Positions 53,541 through 61,946 of a DNA stretch of 64,000 nucleotides are shown in pieces (positions within the stretch are counted from its first letter, which is position 1; every line of letters begins with the position of its first letter). The stretch is from CAYNHT01 sp964397485 (lineage in GTDB: Bacteria; Bacillota_I; Bacilli_A; RF39; UBA660). Below the pieces are notes generated by a model. That model saw only the letters and a list, made by a program, of their open reading frames with translations. It made no database searches and was not told the origin of the DNA. The position numbers were made by a program, and so were the translations under genes. Location: contig CAYNHT010000002.1 in NCBI GenBank assembly GCA_964397485.1, positions 1 through 64,000 on the forward strand. The letters are read 5' to 3'.

Positions 53541-54132
53541 AATATCCGTAATTAACACATTGTTTTTTTGTTAAAACTTTTATATCACTATATTCTTGCT
53601 CTTCACATTTTTTTGTAGGAATATCCATTAACTTATATTTAGTTTCACTAGCCTCTAAAAATTTTACTGCATCACTTTTTGAAATAAAAGTAGTAATTCC
53701 GCTATAGTTTGGATGAAAAGCTAATTTTTCTTTTTCTATCAATTTTCTATCAATTATAACTTCTACTTTTTTAGCTTTGTCATTTAAAATACTAAACAAT
53801 GACACCGAACCAGATTCAACACCTAAAATTTCACTTAAATTTTCTTTGGTTGCTGGCCCTAATTTAGAAGATTCTAAATCACTTCTTAATATATCCATAT
53901 CAATATCACTACAATAATCAAGAATAACTAACCAAAATTTCTTTCCTTTTTTATCTCTTATAAAAATATTTTTACAAAGTCCATATTTACTTGTATCATA
54001 ACCAGCTTTATCGTAATAAAGCTTTGATTGTTCGCATTTTTTTACCTCTGGATGACTAATTGATTCTACTTTTATATCCAGAGCTTTTAAAGTCTCATAA
54101 ACTTCTTTCACTTGCATTAATTTTTCTTTCAT
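53539..54132 (-). CDS. YbaK/ProX-family aminoacyl-tRNA deacylase
   Basis: A 197-residue protein with the prolyl-tRNA editing (INS-like) fold: VYETLKALDIKVESISHPEV, CKNIFIRDKKGKKFWLVIL with the catalytic-position Lys, LGVESGSVSLFSILND and VEVIIDRKLIEKEKLAFHPN. ProX removes mischarged Ala or similar from tRNA-Pro. The last 35 residues, Cys and Lys rich, are an extension beyond the usual ProX length. A T-box leader and a 30-codon ORF precede it, and its specifier aligns to Asn, not Pro. Its true tRNA substrate may therefore differ from the family default (inference). Confidence 0.88.
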   Translation of the reverse strand: MKEKLMQVKEVYETLKALDIKVESISHPEVKKCEQSKLYYDKAGYDTSKYGLCKNIFIRDKKGKKFWLVILDYCSDIDMDILRSDLESSKLGPATKENLSEILGVESGSVSLFSILNDKAKKVEVIIDRKLIEKEKLAFHPNYSGITTFISKSDAVKFLEASETKYKLMDIPTKKCEEQEYSDIKVLTKKQCVNYGY

Positions 54133-54225
54133 TTAAATCCCTCTTTCATTTATTACGCTTATTTTATAGTGATTAGCACATAAACCACTATTCTTTATTA
54201 AATTCATATTATTTCCTTCTTCCAT
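54133..54225 (-). CDS. 30-residue leader peptide between T-box and deacylase gene
   Basis: ATG with an excellent TAGGAGGTGATTAGT site. The peptide starts MEEGNNMNLIKNSGLC and ends in a TAA joined directly to the deacylase ATG (TAAATG), so translation is coupled. Six of its 30 residues are Asn, all AAT codons, in a transcript whose T-box specifier reads Asn. It could be a sensor of asparaginyl-tRNA or a small functional protein. The Asn richness may partly reflect AT bias. Confidence 0.6.
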   Translation of the reverse strand: MEEGNNMNLIKNSGLCANHYKISVINERGI

Positions 54226-54270
54226 ACTAATCACCTCCTATTAAACGTTAAATTAAGATTCAAAACAACT

Positions 54271-54548
54271 AAAAAAACAGCTATTCATCCCTATACAAGG
54301 GACGAATAACTGTTGTATCCGCGGTGCCACCCAATTTATCATAAATTTGCATTATTATTTTTTATGATCACTTTCAACTCTATCAAGTCTAGTATTTGGT
54401 AACGGGTTACAGCCCGGCTTAATCTACTCATTTCTTTTCGGTAAGCAACTCATGAGTGTTATAACAATAATCATTGAATATTAGGCTCACACCTTCCCTA
54501 ATTCGCTTTAATTATAATTATTATTACTTGTCTCAATCAACGTCGATA
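54271..54548 (-). promoter_or_regulatory. T-box riboswitch upstream of the YbaK/ProX gene, apparent AAC (Asn) specifier
   Basis: The T-box sequence GGGTGGCACCGCGG lies at 54319-54332 (minus). A very strong terminator (54271-54314) pairs AACAGTTATTCGTCCC with GGGATGAATAGCTGTT before a T run. In stem I, GAGTTGC aligns with the asnS T-box at identical spacing, which puts AAC at 54458-54460 as specifier (TAT-AAC-ACT versus AAT-AAC-ACC). Confidence 0.88.
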
Positions 54549-54554
54549 TGTATG

Positions 54555-54583
54555 AATATACTACATTATATTCAAAAAGTCAA
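54555..54583 (-). promoter_or_regulatory. Promoter of the T-box/deacylase transcript
   Basis: TTGACT (54578-54583), 17-base spacer, TATATT (54555-54560) on the minus strand. Confidence 0.8.
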
Positions 54584-54610
54584 TATATTATTGTTTTTTT
54601 CACTACCTTT

Positions 54611-55753
54611 TTACTTTTTTCTTAAACTTTTAACATATTTTTCCCGACTAATATAATCTTTGTAATCAGCACCTGTGCCTAACATTACTACTGGTACATC
54701 AGTTTCCGATTCTAACCAATTAATATATTCTCTGCGGTATTTATCAATATAAACTTTACCATATTCTCCTCTTGACTTATGATATGAATAATCTAATTGT
54801 TCGAAGAAATTCAGGTATATCCCCATTGGTGTATTTATATCAACTACTTTTTTTAATTGTTCAATATCAATATCAAATATTCTTCTTGTCTTTTTTGTAA
54901 CTGTTGTTGTCTCTGTTAAATCAACTGTTTTATAACGACCATCAACAGAGGGATCGATAACAGTTGGATATTGACCTATACTAGCACCTATACTAACTTG
55001 ATCCCATGATAATTCTTTAGAATTGCCATAGTTACCACTATAAATATTTTTTCCTAACTCTGTTTCATTAGATATTCTAATTGGAAATGGTCTAATTACT
55101 AAAGTTATATCTTTTATTCGCAAAGGCGAAATCCCACTATCTGAGCACATTTTGGCAACCCCAATTTGCCTCCCAGCAGTATTAGGAAAATGATTACTGT
55201 GGTCTATGTCTAAACCACAACCTTGTGAACCCTCAATTAGTATTTTCCTACACGTTTTTAAATAATGAATCAATTTTTCATGATAATTAATATCGGCCTT
55301 TATATTTTTATATTCTTTAAAAAACGTTGTATTGGGACTACGCATTATCTTTTCAGCCAATGCAGCTCCTCCGCCTTTAAATGTTGAACCACTTCTTATT
55401 TCTGCTCGTTCCTTTTCTTTATGATCTTCTCGTATTAATAATGCATTAGGATGGACTATTATTTCTCTACCATCTAGAATATCTTTATTTTCCTCATATT
55501 CTTGTTCAAGGACATTCATATCAATAGCAGTACCCGCCCCCATAAACAAAATAGTGTTAGGGTTTACAGCCGAAACTGGAATATGTCTAAAAACTCTTCT
55601 TTTCCCATTCATTTCAAAAGTGTGCCCTGCATTTGGCATACAATTACTTATCGCTACCTCAATTTTTTTATCAAGGGCCATCTGTCCTATAACTTTACCT
55701 TTTCCACAACTACCAGCCTGTCCATCAATAATAATATAAACATTCTTTTTCAT
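54611..55753 (-). CDS. Adenylosuccinate synthetase homologue with Asp-to-Ser active-site change (PurZ-like)
   Basis: A 380-residue member of the PurA fold, shorter than typical PurA (about 430). The P-loop-like start reads GQAGSCGKGK where PurA has GQWGDEGKGK, so the catalytic Asp is Ser15 and the next Glu is Cys16. The general-acid His is kept in PNAGHT (His44). ILIEGSQGCGLDID, TETTTVTKKTRRI and the C-terminal VVMLGTGADYKDYI match PurA landmarks. PurA couples GTP to IMP-aspartate ligation. Replacement of this Asp, often by Ser, is a feature of phage PurZ enzymes that use dGMP to make the 2-aminoadenine precursor. A dGMP- or GMP-using enzyme is therefore suggested, not shown. Neighbours include two likely deoxynucleotide hydrolases. 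Confidence 0.82.
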   Translation of the reverse strand: MKKNVYIIIDGQAGSCGKGKVIGQMALDKKIEVAISNCMPNAGHTFEMNGKRRVFRHIPVSAVNPNTILFMGAGTAIDMNVLEQEYEENKDILDGREIIVHPNALLIREDHKEKERAEIRSGSTFKGGGAALAEKIMRSPNTTFFKEYKNIKADINYHEKLIHYLKTCRKILIEGSQGCGLDIDHSNHFPNTAGRQIGVAKMCSDSGISPLRIKDITLVIRPFPIRISNETELGKNIYSGNYGNSKELSWDQVSIGASIGQYPTVIDPSVDGRYKTVDLTETTTVTKKTRRIFDIDIEQLKKVVDINTPMGIYLNFFEQLDYSYHKSRGEYGKVYIDKYRREYINWLESETDVPVVMLGTGADYKDYISREKYVKSLRKK

Positions 55754-55802
55754 ATGATCCCCCTAAAATTTTTGATTATATTATAACATATAATATTAAA
55801 AT

Positions 55803-55828
55803 AAAAAAAGGAATTTTTGATTTCCTTT
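55803..55828 (-). terminator. Terminator after the 130-residue gene
   Basis: AAAGGAAATCAAAAATTCCTTTTTTT on the minus strand overlaps the stop at 55827. It separates this gene from the PurA-like gene. Confidence 0.75.
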
Positions 55829-56219
55829 ATCTTTCTTTATTATTATCAATAAAAGCTTTTTGCCTTTTCAATGGAATTTGAACAAGTGTATTCCCACTAG
55901 GTAAATTATTTAAAAGTGGATTATCAATACTCCATCCATCGCTTCCTTTATAAGTTTGCTTTGCTTCATTTAGTACGTAGTCTACTGATTGCTTATTATT
56001 AACAAACTTAACAAACACTTCTTTGTATATTCCTATGCTTTCTGATCTGATGAGAGGAATATCAACTTTTATATCACCATTTGACATAACAGTAATATCT
56101 GCAACTCCAACATACCACCCATGTGAAGCACTATGCACATCTCTTACAGACGACAATATATGACGCAATCCATTTTCATCCTTAACTGTTTTTGTAAAAG
56201 TTTCCTTGTATTCTTTCAT
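55827..56219 (-). CDS. Internally duplicated unknown protein
   Basis: A 130-residue protein made of two repeats with a constant offset of 61 residues: Tyr4/Tyr65 (YKETFTK, YKEVFVK), Trp35/Trp96 (HGW, DGW) and the ends IPLIR (54-58) / IPLKR (115-119). Both repeats look like a helix followed by strands. No family is recognised. It could be a small binding protein or a pseudodimer. It lies between the FMN reductase and the PurA-like gene on the same strand, but terminators indicate separate transcription. Confidence 0.75.
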   Translation of the reverse strand: MKEYKETFTKTVKDENGLRHILSSVRDVHSASHGWYVGVADITVMSNGDIKVDIPLIRSESIGIYKEVFVKFVNNKQSVDYVLNEAKQTYKGSDGWSIDNPLLNNLPSGNTLVQIPLKRQKAFIDNNKER

Positions 56220-56293
56220 TACAACAGCTCCTCTCTTAATATCACTATTATAACACTTATATTCAATATTTCATAATCGCTAAATCACTCATT

Positions 56294-56836
56294 CTATTTA
56301 TTGGTTTTTACAACTAATTGTTCTATTAATTCTATTAAGATTTTTTGAGTATATTCATCTATTAACCTATTATTATTAAATTTTGTATTAGCTTTGCCAA
56401 TAAATACTTCTGGTTTACTTACTACGTTCATATCAAGAGCTAAACAAACTTGTCTTAAATGGTATTGTACTCTCGCTCCTCCTAGCATACCTAAAGAAGC
56501 AGATATAATTGCCGTTGGTTTTCCTTTTAATGGTTTTAAATCCCCTCTCGATAACCAATCCAAAGTGTTTTTTAAAACACCAGGTATAGAATAGTTATAT
56601 TCAGGGGTTGCTATTATAACAGCATCCGAGTTGTTAATTTTTTCTTTTAAATTTACAACACTAAGCGGAACACCTTCATTTTCAATATCTTCATTAAAAA
56701 AAGGAATTTCACTTAAGCTTACTATCTCTAATTCAATATTATTTGGAGCAAGGTTTTTTATAGCTAGTAGTGCGGCATTATTATATGATTCTTGCCTAAG
56801 ACTTCCACATATTCCAATAATTTTTATCTTTTCCAT
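56294..56836 (-). CDS. NADPH-dependent FMN reductase
   Basis: A 180-residue flavodoxin-fold protein: IIGICGSLRQESYNNAAL (FMN phosphate site), SLSEIPFFNEDIE, ATPEYNYSIPGVLKNTLDWLSRG and the KPTAIISASLGMLGGARVQYHLRQ tail. This is the FMN_red/YieF-ChrR group, which reduces quinones, azo dyes or metals with NADPH. The enzyme is cytoplasmic. Nothing links it functionally to the nucleotide genes around it. Confidence 0.92.
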   Translation of the reverse strand: MEKIKIIGICGSLRQESYNNAALLAIKNLAPNNIELEIVSLSEIPFFNEDIENEGVPLSVVNLKEKINNSDAVIIATPEYNYSIPGVLKNTLDWLSRGDLKPLKGKPTAIISASLGMLGGARVQYHLRQVCLALDMNVVSKPEVFIGKANTKFNNNRLIDEYTQKILIELIEQLVVKTNK

Positions 56837-56893
56837 AACTATTACCTCCCTATTCTAATAATAACACATCAGATTAACTAAGTAAATATTCAT

Positions 56894-57391
56894 CTAATCT
56901 ATCAAACTTATAACATGAATAGGAACTATTTTATTTCTTAATATTCTTTTGCCTAAAAATAATATTTCATGTGTATCTTCTATCAAAATAGAAAAATCTA
57001 TTTCTCCACTACTTATTTTTTCCTCAATTTTCTTAATTTTTAATCTATTTCTATCACCATATGTATCAGCAATAGTAAAAATTCTATTTTTCTTAGGAAA
57101 GAAAGGTGCATTTAAATCTAGCCATTTATCTTTTTCTTTTCCCTGCTCATCAAATAAACAAGAACTTAATATATACATTTCAAAATTGTAATTACGTGCT
57201 ACTCTTTTTAATATTTCTATAACCGTGTTAATAGGCCTCTTATTAAGATATATACCGCTAACATTGTTTTTTATATCGTGAACATCTCCGAAATTATAAT
57301 CTGCTATAACTCCGTCCATATCAACAAATATACCTATTTTTTTGTTCTCATTTTCTTTTGCAATTTTTTCTAATATCACATTATAATTCAT
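56894..57391 (-). CDS. HAD-type 5'(3')-deoxyribonucleotidase-like protein
   Basis: A 165-residue HAD phosphatase. GIFVDMDGVIADYN has the DxDGV nucleophile motif of NT5C deoxyribonucleotidases, MYILSSCLFDEQGKEKDKWLDLNAP carries the Ser/Thr motif II and Lys, and ILIEDTHEIL is motif III. These enzymes dephosphorylate (deoxy)nucleoside monophosphates. It follows the HD-CYTH gene with a weak hairpin between, and has AGGAGG before ATG. It may work on products of the neighbouring HD enzyme (inference). Confidence 0.85.
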   Translation of the reverse strand: MNYNVILEKIAKENENKKIGIFVDMDGVIADYNFGDVHDIKNNVSGIYLNKRPINTVIEILKRVARNYNFEMYILSSCLFDEQGKEKDKWLDLNAPFFPKKNRIFTIADTYGDRNRLKIKKIEEKISSGEIDFSILIEDTHEILFLGKRILRNKIVPIHVISLID

Positions 57392-57465
57392 AATTCCTCC
57401 TAAAAAAGAGCACTAGAAATACTCTTATATTATTATGTCCGTAAATTTTAAAAAGATTAGATCAA

Positions 57466-59292
57466 TTATTTCAAAATTAGCGTTTTCTCTTTACTTATTT
57501 GTTCAAACTTACTTTCTGCTATTTCCAATTTAGAATTATTACACTCCTTTAAAAAAGGATATTTTTTTAATAATTGATTCAAAAAATATAGATCTATTGA
57601 GTCTCCTTTTTTAAGTTCACATTCAAGCATATAATAAGGATTTATATTTTCTTCTTCTTTATTGGCCACTGTTCTATCAAATGCAAATTCAAACAGACTA
57701 TTTCTAAACTGAAAGATTGCAGTTTGTCTATCGGTATTTAAATTAATATATGGTTTCAATCCCATTATATTAAATCCTATACTTTTTAGATAAGCAACTG
57801 ATTCATTTTTTGAAGATAAATTTTTTTCAATTCTTTTTGTTATAGACGATTTATCATCTAACGGTATTTTTACATTCCATATATTTTTGTTTTTTGTTCT
57901 CCGATTTCTTACCGTGACTCGTTTCCTTGATAGACAATTATCATCACTTGTATAATACAAATCAAGATTATAAGTTGCTTTTCCTACCTTAACATTCAAA
58001 TCTTTAATTATCAACTCAACTTGTTTATTGAAATCATCATCATTGTCCACTAAAAATGTATATTTTTTTTCCTGTTCGATATCTAATTCAAATTTAGATT
58101 TTAATGTTTCATAGATATCTTTTTCTAGATTTAATTCACGATTCAGAATGCCAAAGTCAATTCCAACTATGTATTTTTCTTCACAAAGATTTGAATTTAG
58201 AATTTTGCAGTCACTCATTTCTTTTATAACACCATTGTGATTAATAAATATACGGTTTTTCGAACTATAAATACTCATTTTATCAGAAATATTAATAAAT
58301 GATTCTGATTCGTTTAAAAATGAAAAGTTACTCTTAAGATAATCAGTAAAATAATCATACTCTTGCTTACTATTAAAAACTCTATATACTATATCTTGAT
58401 CAATTTCTTTACCCAATATTATTTGTAAATATCGTTTTATAATATAATCGGAATTTTCAAGTTTATTTTTCATATCGTCTAATATATCGTTTTCTTCTGT
58501 ATCCCATGTTAGAGGATACTTAATTTTCGCTATATACTTTTTAAAGATATTTTCAATAATTATTTTCCTGTCTGACAAGTAGATTTTATCATACTGCTCA
58601 AATCTTTTATTAAGATAATTGGCAATTAAATATTCAGCATCAGAATCGAATGTTATTTCTAAATAATCATTTATATAATCCAAATTTATATAATCTAATA
58701 GCTTAGAAAAATCTTCCTTTTTACCTGTTATGTGAAAAGAATCACGTGCAATATAGTCAAGTCGATCAACATCTATTCCACCAGACAAAAGTTTTGATAC
58801 AACAAATATCAAATCAATATTTTCGTTATATACATTATTGGTCTTTATTTTTTCTTTTAATTGAACTAAATCTATAACCTTGTCTAATGTTTCCTGTCCA
58901 AAATTTTCAATTATTACCTTATTTATATCACTGTCGCCTGTTAGAATTCTCACAGTATTTTCTTCATGAGTTCCTTCTAAGCACCTTTCTGCTAAATGCG
59001 AAAATGGACCATGTCCAATATCATGGCATAATGCCATTATTTTTATTGCATCCTTTTCTTGTTCTGTTATATTTATACAATTATTTAATTTTTTTTCAAT
59101 TATAGTAATTAACTTGCTTGATAAAAAATATACCCCTAATGAGTGTTCATATCTAGTATGAACATATTCCTGCTTGTTATATATTCCATTTTGTCTCTTA
59201 TTTTTTAATTTTAAAAATTCATTACTCTCAATAATGGGTACAAATTTATCATCTATTTTAAAACTACCCCATATTCTATCTTCGATAATCAT
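57466..59292 (-). CDS. HD phosphohydrolase (SAMHD1/YwfO-like) fused to a CYTH domain
   Basis: A 608-residue protein. Residues 40-330 are an HD domain: HTRYEHSLGV (His50), CHDIGHGPFSH (His90-Asp91) and DVDRLDYIARDSFHITG (Asp176), the order of SAMHD1-type dNTP triphosphohydrolases. Residues 400-595 fit a CYTH/triphosphate tunnel fold: EQEKK at 406-410 (ExExK), YYTSDDNCLSRKRVTVRNRR, WNVKIPL, KRIEKNL, FEFAFDR, MLECELKKGD and a final SKLEIA. CYTH domains bind or hydrolyse triphosphates or make cAMP. The fusion suggests triphosphate sensing or two-step nucleotide breakdown. I do not know a described HD-CYTH enzyme of this layout. Confidence 0.85.
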   Translation of the reverse strand: MIIEDRIWGSFKIDDKFVPIIESNEFLKLKNKRQNGIYNKQEYVHTRYEHSLGVYFLSSKLITIIEKKLNNCINITEQEKDAIKIMALCHDIGHGPFSHLAERCLEGTHEENTVRILTGDSDINKVIIENFGQETLDKVIDLVQLKEKIKTNNVYNENIDLIFVVSKLLSGGIDVDRLDYIARDSFHITGKKEDFSKLLDYINLDYINDYLEITFDSDAEYLIANYLNKRFEQYDKIYLSDRKIIIENIFKKYIAKIKYPLTWDTEENDILDDMKNKLENSDYIIKRYLQIILGKEIDQDIVYRVFNSKQEYDYFTDYLKSNFSFLNESESFINISDKMSIYSSKNRIFINHNGVIKEMSDCKILNSNLCEEKYIVGIDFGILNRELNLEKDIYETLKSKFELDIEQEKKYTFLVDNDDDFNKQVELIIKDLNVKVGKATYNLDLYYTSDDNCLSRKRVTVRNRRTKNKNIWNVKIPLDDKSSITKRIEKNLSSKNESVAYLKSIGFNIMGLKPYINLNTDRQTAIFQFRNSLFEFAFDRTVANKEEENINPYYMLECELKKGDSIDLYFLNQLLKKYPFLKECNNSKLEIAESKFEQISKEKTLILK

Positions 59293-59370
59293 ATAAACCC
59301 TCCTTTGATAAATTATATCATAAAAATTGTATTAACATCAGCAAAATATTTTCGTTTATAAAACACAAAT

Positions 59371-59402
59371 AAAAAAAATAAACAAATTTATTCTGTTTAT
59401 TT
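59371..59402 (-). terminator. Terminator of the 181-residue gene
   Basis: AATAAACAGAATAAATTTGTTTATTTTTTTT on the minus strand, overlapping the stop at 59397. Confidence 0.75.
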
Positions 59403-59942
59403 TCTTTCTTTAAAAACTATTTTAGCATTATATAATCGGTCAACAGCATATTTATTATTTCTCATTTTGAAATTATCTAATAATATAGCATTTACCGTTT
59501 CCCATATTGCAACCCAACCAGCTATTGATAAAATATCTCTTATCAAACTGCCATAATTAGTAGTAGAATATGATAATAATAAGAACAGTGATCCAATTAC
59601 AAAAAATATAAGTGCTTTTAATTTATTGCTTTGTAATTTCTTTTGCCTCAAAGAAGAAGCCAATCCATAATTAGATCTTATAATGTTTGCTATTTTGTCT
59701 CTTTCCTTTTTTTCTATAACAGGGCAATCGAATTCCAATGTGATACTGTACTTTGTTGATATATTTTCAACTCTACTGTTGATAAAGTTTATAATGTCAT
59801 CTGTTATAGTTAAATCATCTGCATCGAATTCATTATAAAAATCATCAATTTCTTCTATATATATAGAGATAATTGCTTCTTCGTTTTCTACATAATTATT
59901 ATCAATATATTGTTCTGCATTAAATTTTGATCTTCTTTTCAT
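59397..59942 (-). CDS. Two-helix membrane protein with acidic cytoplasmic N-terminal domain
   Basis: About 181 residues. Residues 1-105 are soluble and acidic (EEIDDFYNEFDADDLTITDD). Two membrane segments follow (KALIFFVIGSLFLLLSYSTT, near 110-130; then DILSIAGWVAIWETVNAILL), and a short basic tail (NAKIVFKERK). The ATG at 59942 follows AAAGGAGGAGACAAT; an earlier in-frame ATG overlaps that site. It lies upstream of the HD-CYTH gene on the same strand with a terminator between. Function unknown. Confidence 0.75.
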   Translation of the reverse strand: MKRRSKFNAEQYIDNNYVENEEAIISIYIEEIDDFYNEFDADDLTITDDIINFINSRVENISTKYSITLEFDCPVIEKKERDKIANIIRSNYGLASSLRQKKLQSNKLKALIFFVIGSLFLLLSYSTTNYGSLIRDILSIAGWVAIWETVNAILLDNFKMRNNKYAVDRLYNAKIVFKERK

Positions 59943-60109
59943 ATTGTCTCCTCCTTTCATAAATTACATCTGTAGACAAGAAAAAAACGAATAAATCCGC
60001 TTTTTCATTGTTTTACTAACCAAGCAAAAAAGTATAAATGCTTATATCTAAAAATTTAATAACTGATAATAGTTTAGCCTAAATACTAATTTTTGTCAAT
60101 TAAATTTGT

Positions 60110-61798
60110 TTATTTTAACATACCACGAACTTTAAAACCATCCATTTTTATACCTACCTTTTTTACTCTCTCAATTATTTGATGAAATTTTTTCGTATGA
60201 TCACTCTCTTTTTTTTCCATCAAATCAAACATCAACGAATAAGTAGGTATCTCAAAGTAGTCTTGAAGCAATTCATTTAAGTGCTCAAAATTCTCCTTGC
60301 CAACCTCATCATATAATATACCTATATTTCCCTCTATTCTACTTTTAAGTATAGTCTTTTTATATTTTTCATAAAAGTTGATTAATATTACATTACCTGA
60401 TTCATATGAAGTGCCACCACTTACCTTAGCTATATCTTTATCTTCAAATATATAAACACCATTGTCATGTAATTTTTTTGTTGCCTCATCAGCAATCATC
60501 TGAGTTATTACTTCATTAATAAGTTCAAACTTTCTTGTTTCATCTGAATCATCTATATGTGTATCAAAACCACTTTTATATATTATCTTATTATTATTCA
60601 AACTTTCTATATCTAACTCAATTATATGACAAAGTTCATGCATCATCATAACATCTAAATAATTTTTCATAAAAGTAGTTGTGAAAAATAATTGCGGTTT
60701 TAATACATTGTCTTTAACATTAGGAACAACACATATTATATTGTTTTCCAATGACTCAATGTCTAATGATTTGCTATTTTCATTGCTAGATTCATTTACT
60801 TTATCCAGTACATTTTTCATATTTGTTTGAAAGTAATATTCCTCGATAAATTGTTTTAAATATTTTTCTCTAGACTTTATTATAGCATCTACTTCTTTGC
60901 TATTAGGAATATACAAATGTATATCAACACTATTAATATAATCGTCGTACATATCACCTAAATCGATACCACAAATTTTCCAATAGATTATTCTATTCTT
61001 TTTTATTTCTTCAACTACTTCTGTTGGAGTTTTTATATCTTCTAATATCTTATTACTATCAGTTGAAAAAGAATCAATAAGAGCTTTATTACCGAGATTA
61101 TATTTGTACAATACATCACCACTATTAAGATAACATAATGGCTTATCCTTTTTTAATAAATTTATATCGTCCTCACTTAAATATTTTTTGTTTAACATAA
61201 GGAAATCAACAATCTTTTTTTCTAATATTTGCTCCTTAATTAAATCATTATTCTTAATCAATTCAGTATATGGCTCAATACTTTTTTCAAAATCACTGTA
61301 ATGACATAAAATTAAATTTCTATATATATGCCATTTCCTAATTTCGTTTATTCCTTTTTTTATATCGCTATCATTCAATCTATCCTTTAAAGTAGATTTA
61401 TCTATATCATATCCTAAACCATTTAACACTGATATAAGCGAATTAATAATTCTACTCTTTTCATTTTCACTTATATTACTATTCAATTTATGTTCAAAGT
61501 TTTCTATTAGAGCAAATGGTGAATATGCACTTATAATATCATCATACTGAAACATTATTTCTTTTAGATCTGTCTTATTTATTTTATTTAAAAATATATG
61601 TGTTAATTCCCTTGATTTTTCATTTTGTAAACTTATAATAAAACTTTTTAAGCTATCTGGATTATTATAAAAAATAAAATCAGTATTATTAATTTTTTTA
61701 CTAATTAGTTCTTTATATTGGGTACCATATATTTCAGAATAAATATCGATTATTAATGTCAAATAATTTTTTATTTCAGGATTTAATATTCTATTCAT
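60110..61798 (-). CDS. Putative HExxH metalloprotease-like protein (large)
   Basis: A 562-residue soluble protein. A long helical N-terminal region (1-330) is unrecognised. Residues 350-445 look like a zincin: VVPNVKDNVLKPQLFFTTTFMKNYLDVMMMHELCHIIE with HExxH at 387-391, then NEVITQ (Glu429) as a possible third zinc ligand 38 residues later. The same HExxH plus NE-x-x-T plan occurs in the divergent gene next door. No export signal is seen, so it acts inside the cell if it is active. Substrate unknown. Confidence 0.72.
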   Translation of the reverse strand: MNRILNPEIKNYLTLIIDIYSEIYGTQYKELISKKINNTDFIFYNNPDSLKSFIISLQNEKSRELTHIFLNKINKTDLKEIMFQYDDIISAYSPFALIENFEHKLNSNISENEKSRIINSLISVLNGLGYDIDKSTLKDRLNDSDIKKGINEIRKWHIYRNLILCHYSDFEKSIEPYTELIKNNDLIKEQILEKKIVDFLMLNKKYLSEDDINLLKKDKPLCYLNSGDVLYKYNLGNKALIDSFSTDSNKILEDIKTPTEVVEEIKKNRIIYWKICGIDLGDMYDDYINSVDIHLYIPNSKEVDAIIKSREKYLKQFIEEYYFQTNMKNVLDKVNESSNENSKSLDIESLENNIICVVPNVKDNVLKPQLFFTTTFMKNYLDVMMMHELCHIIELDIESLNNNKIIYKSGFDTHIDDSDETRKFELINEVITQMIADEATKKLHDNGVYIFEDKDIAKVSGGTSYESGNVILINFYEKYKKTILKSRIEGNIGILYDEVGKENFEHLNELLQDYFEIPTYSLMFDLMEKKESDHTKKFHQIIERVKKVGIKMDGFKVRGMLK

Positions 61799-61946
61799 TA
61801 TTACACCTCTTTAAATTTAATATGTGGTTTAATTATAACATATTTTTATATTATATTTTTATCCTTTATTAACTTTAGTATTTTTTAATTCCATTTGACA
61901 TTTACAAATATTCGTATATAATATTTAACCAAAGAGGTGTTTATCT

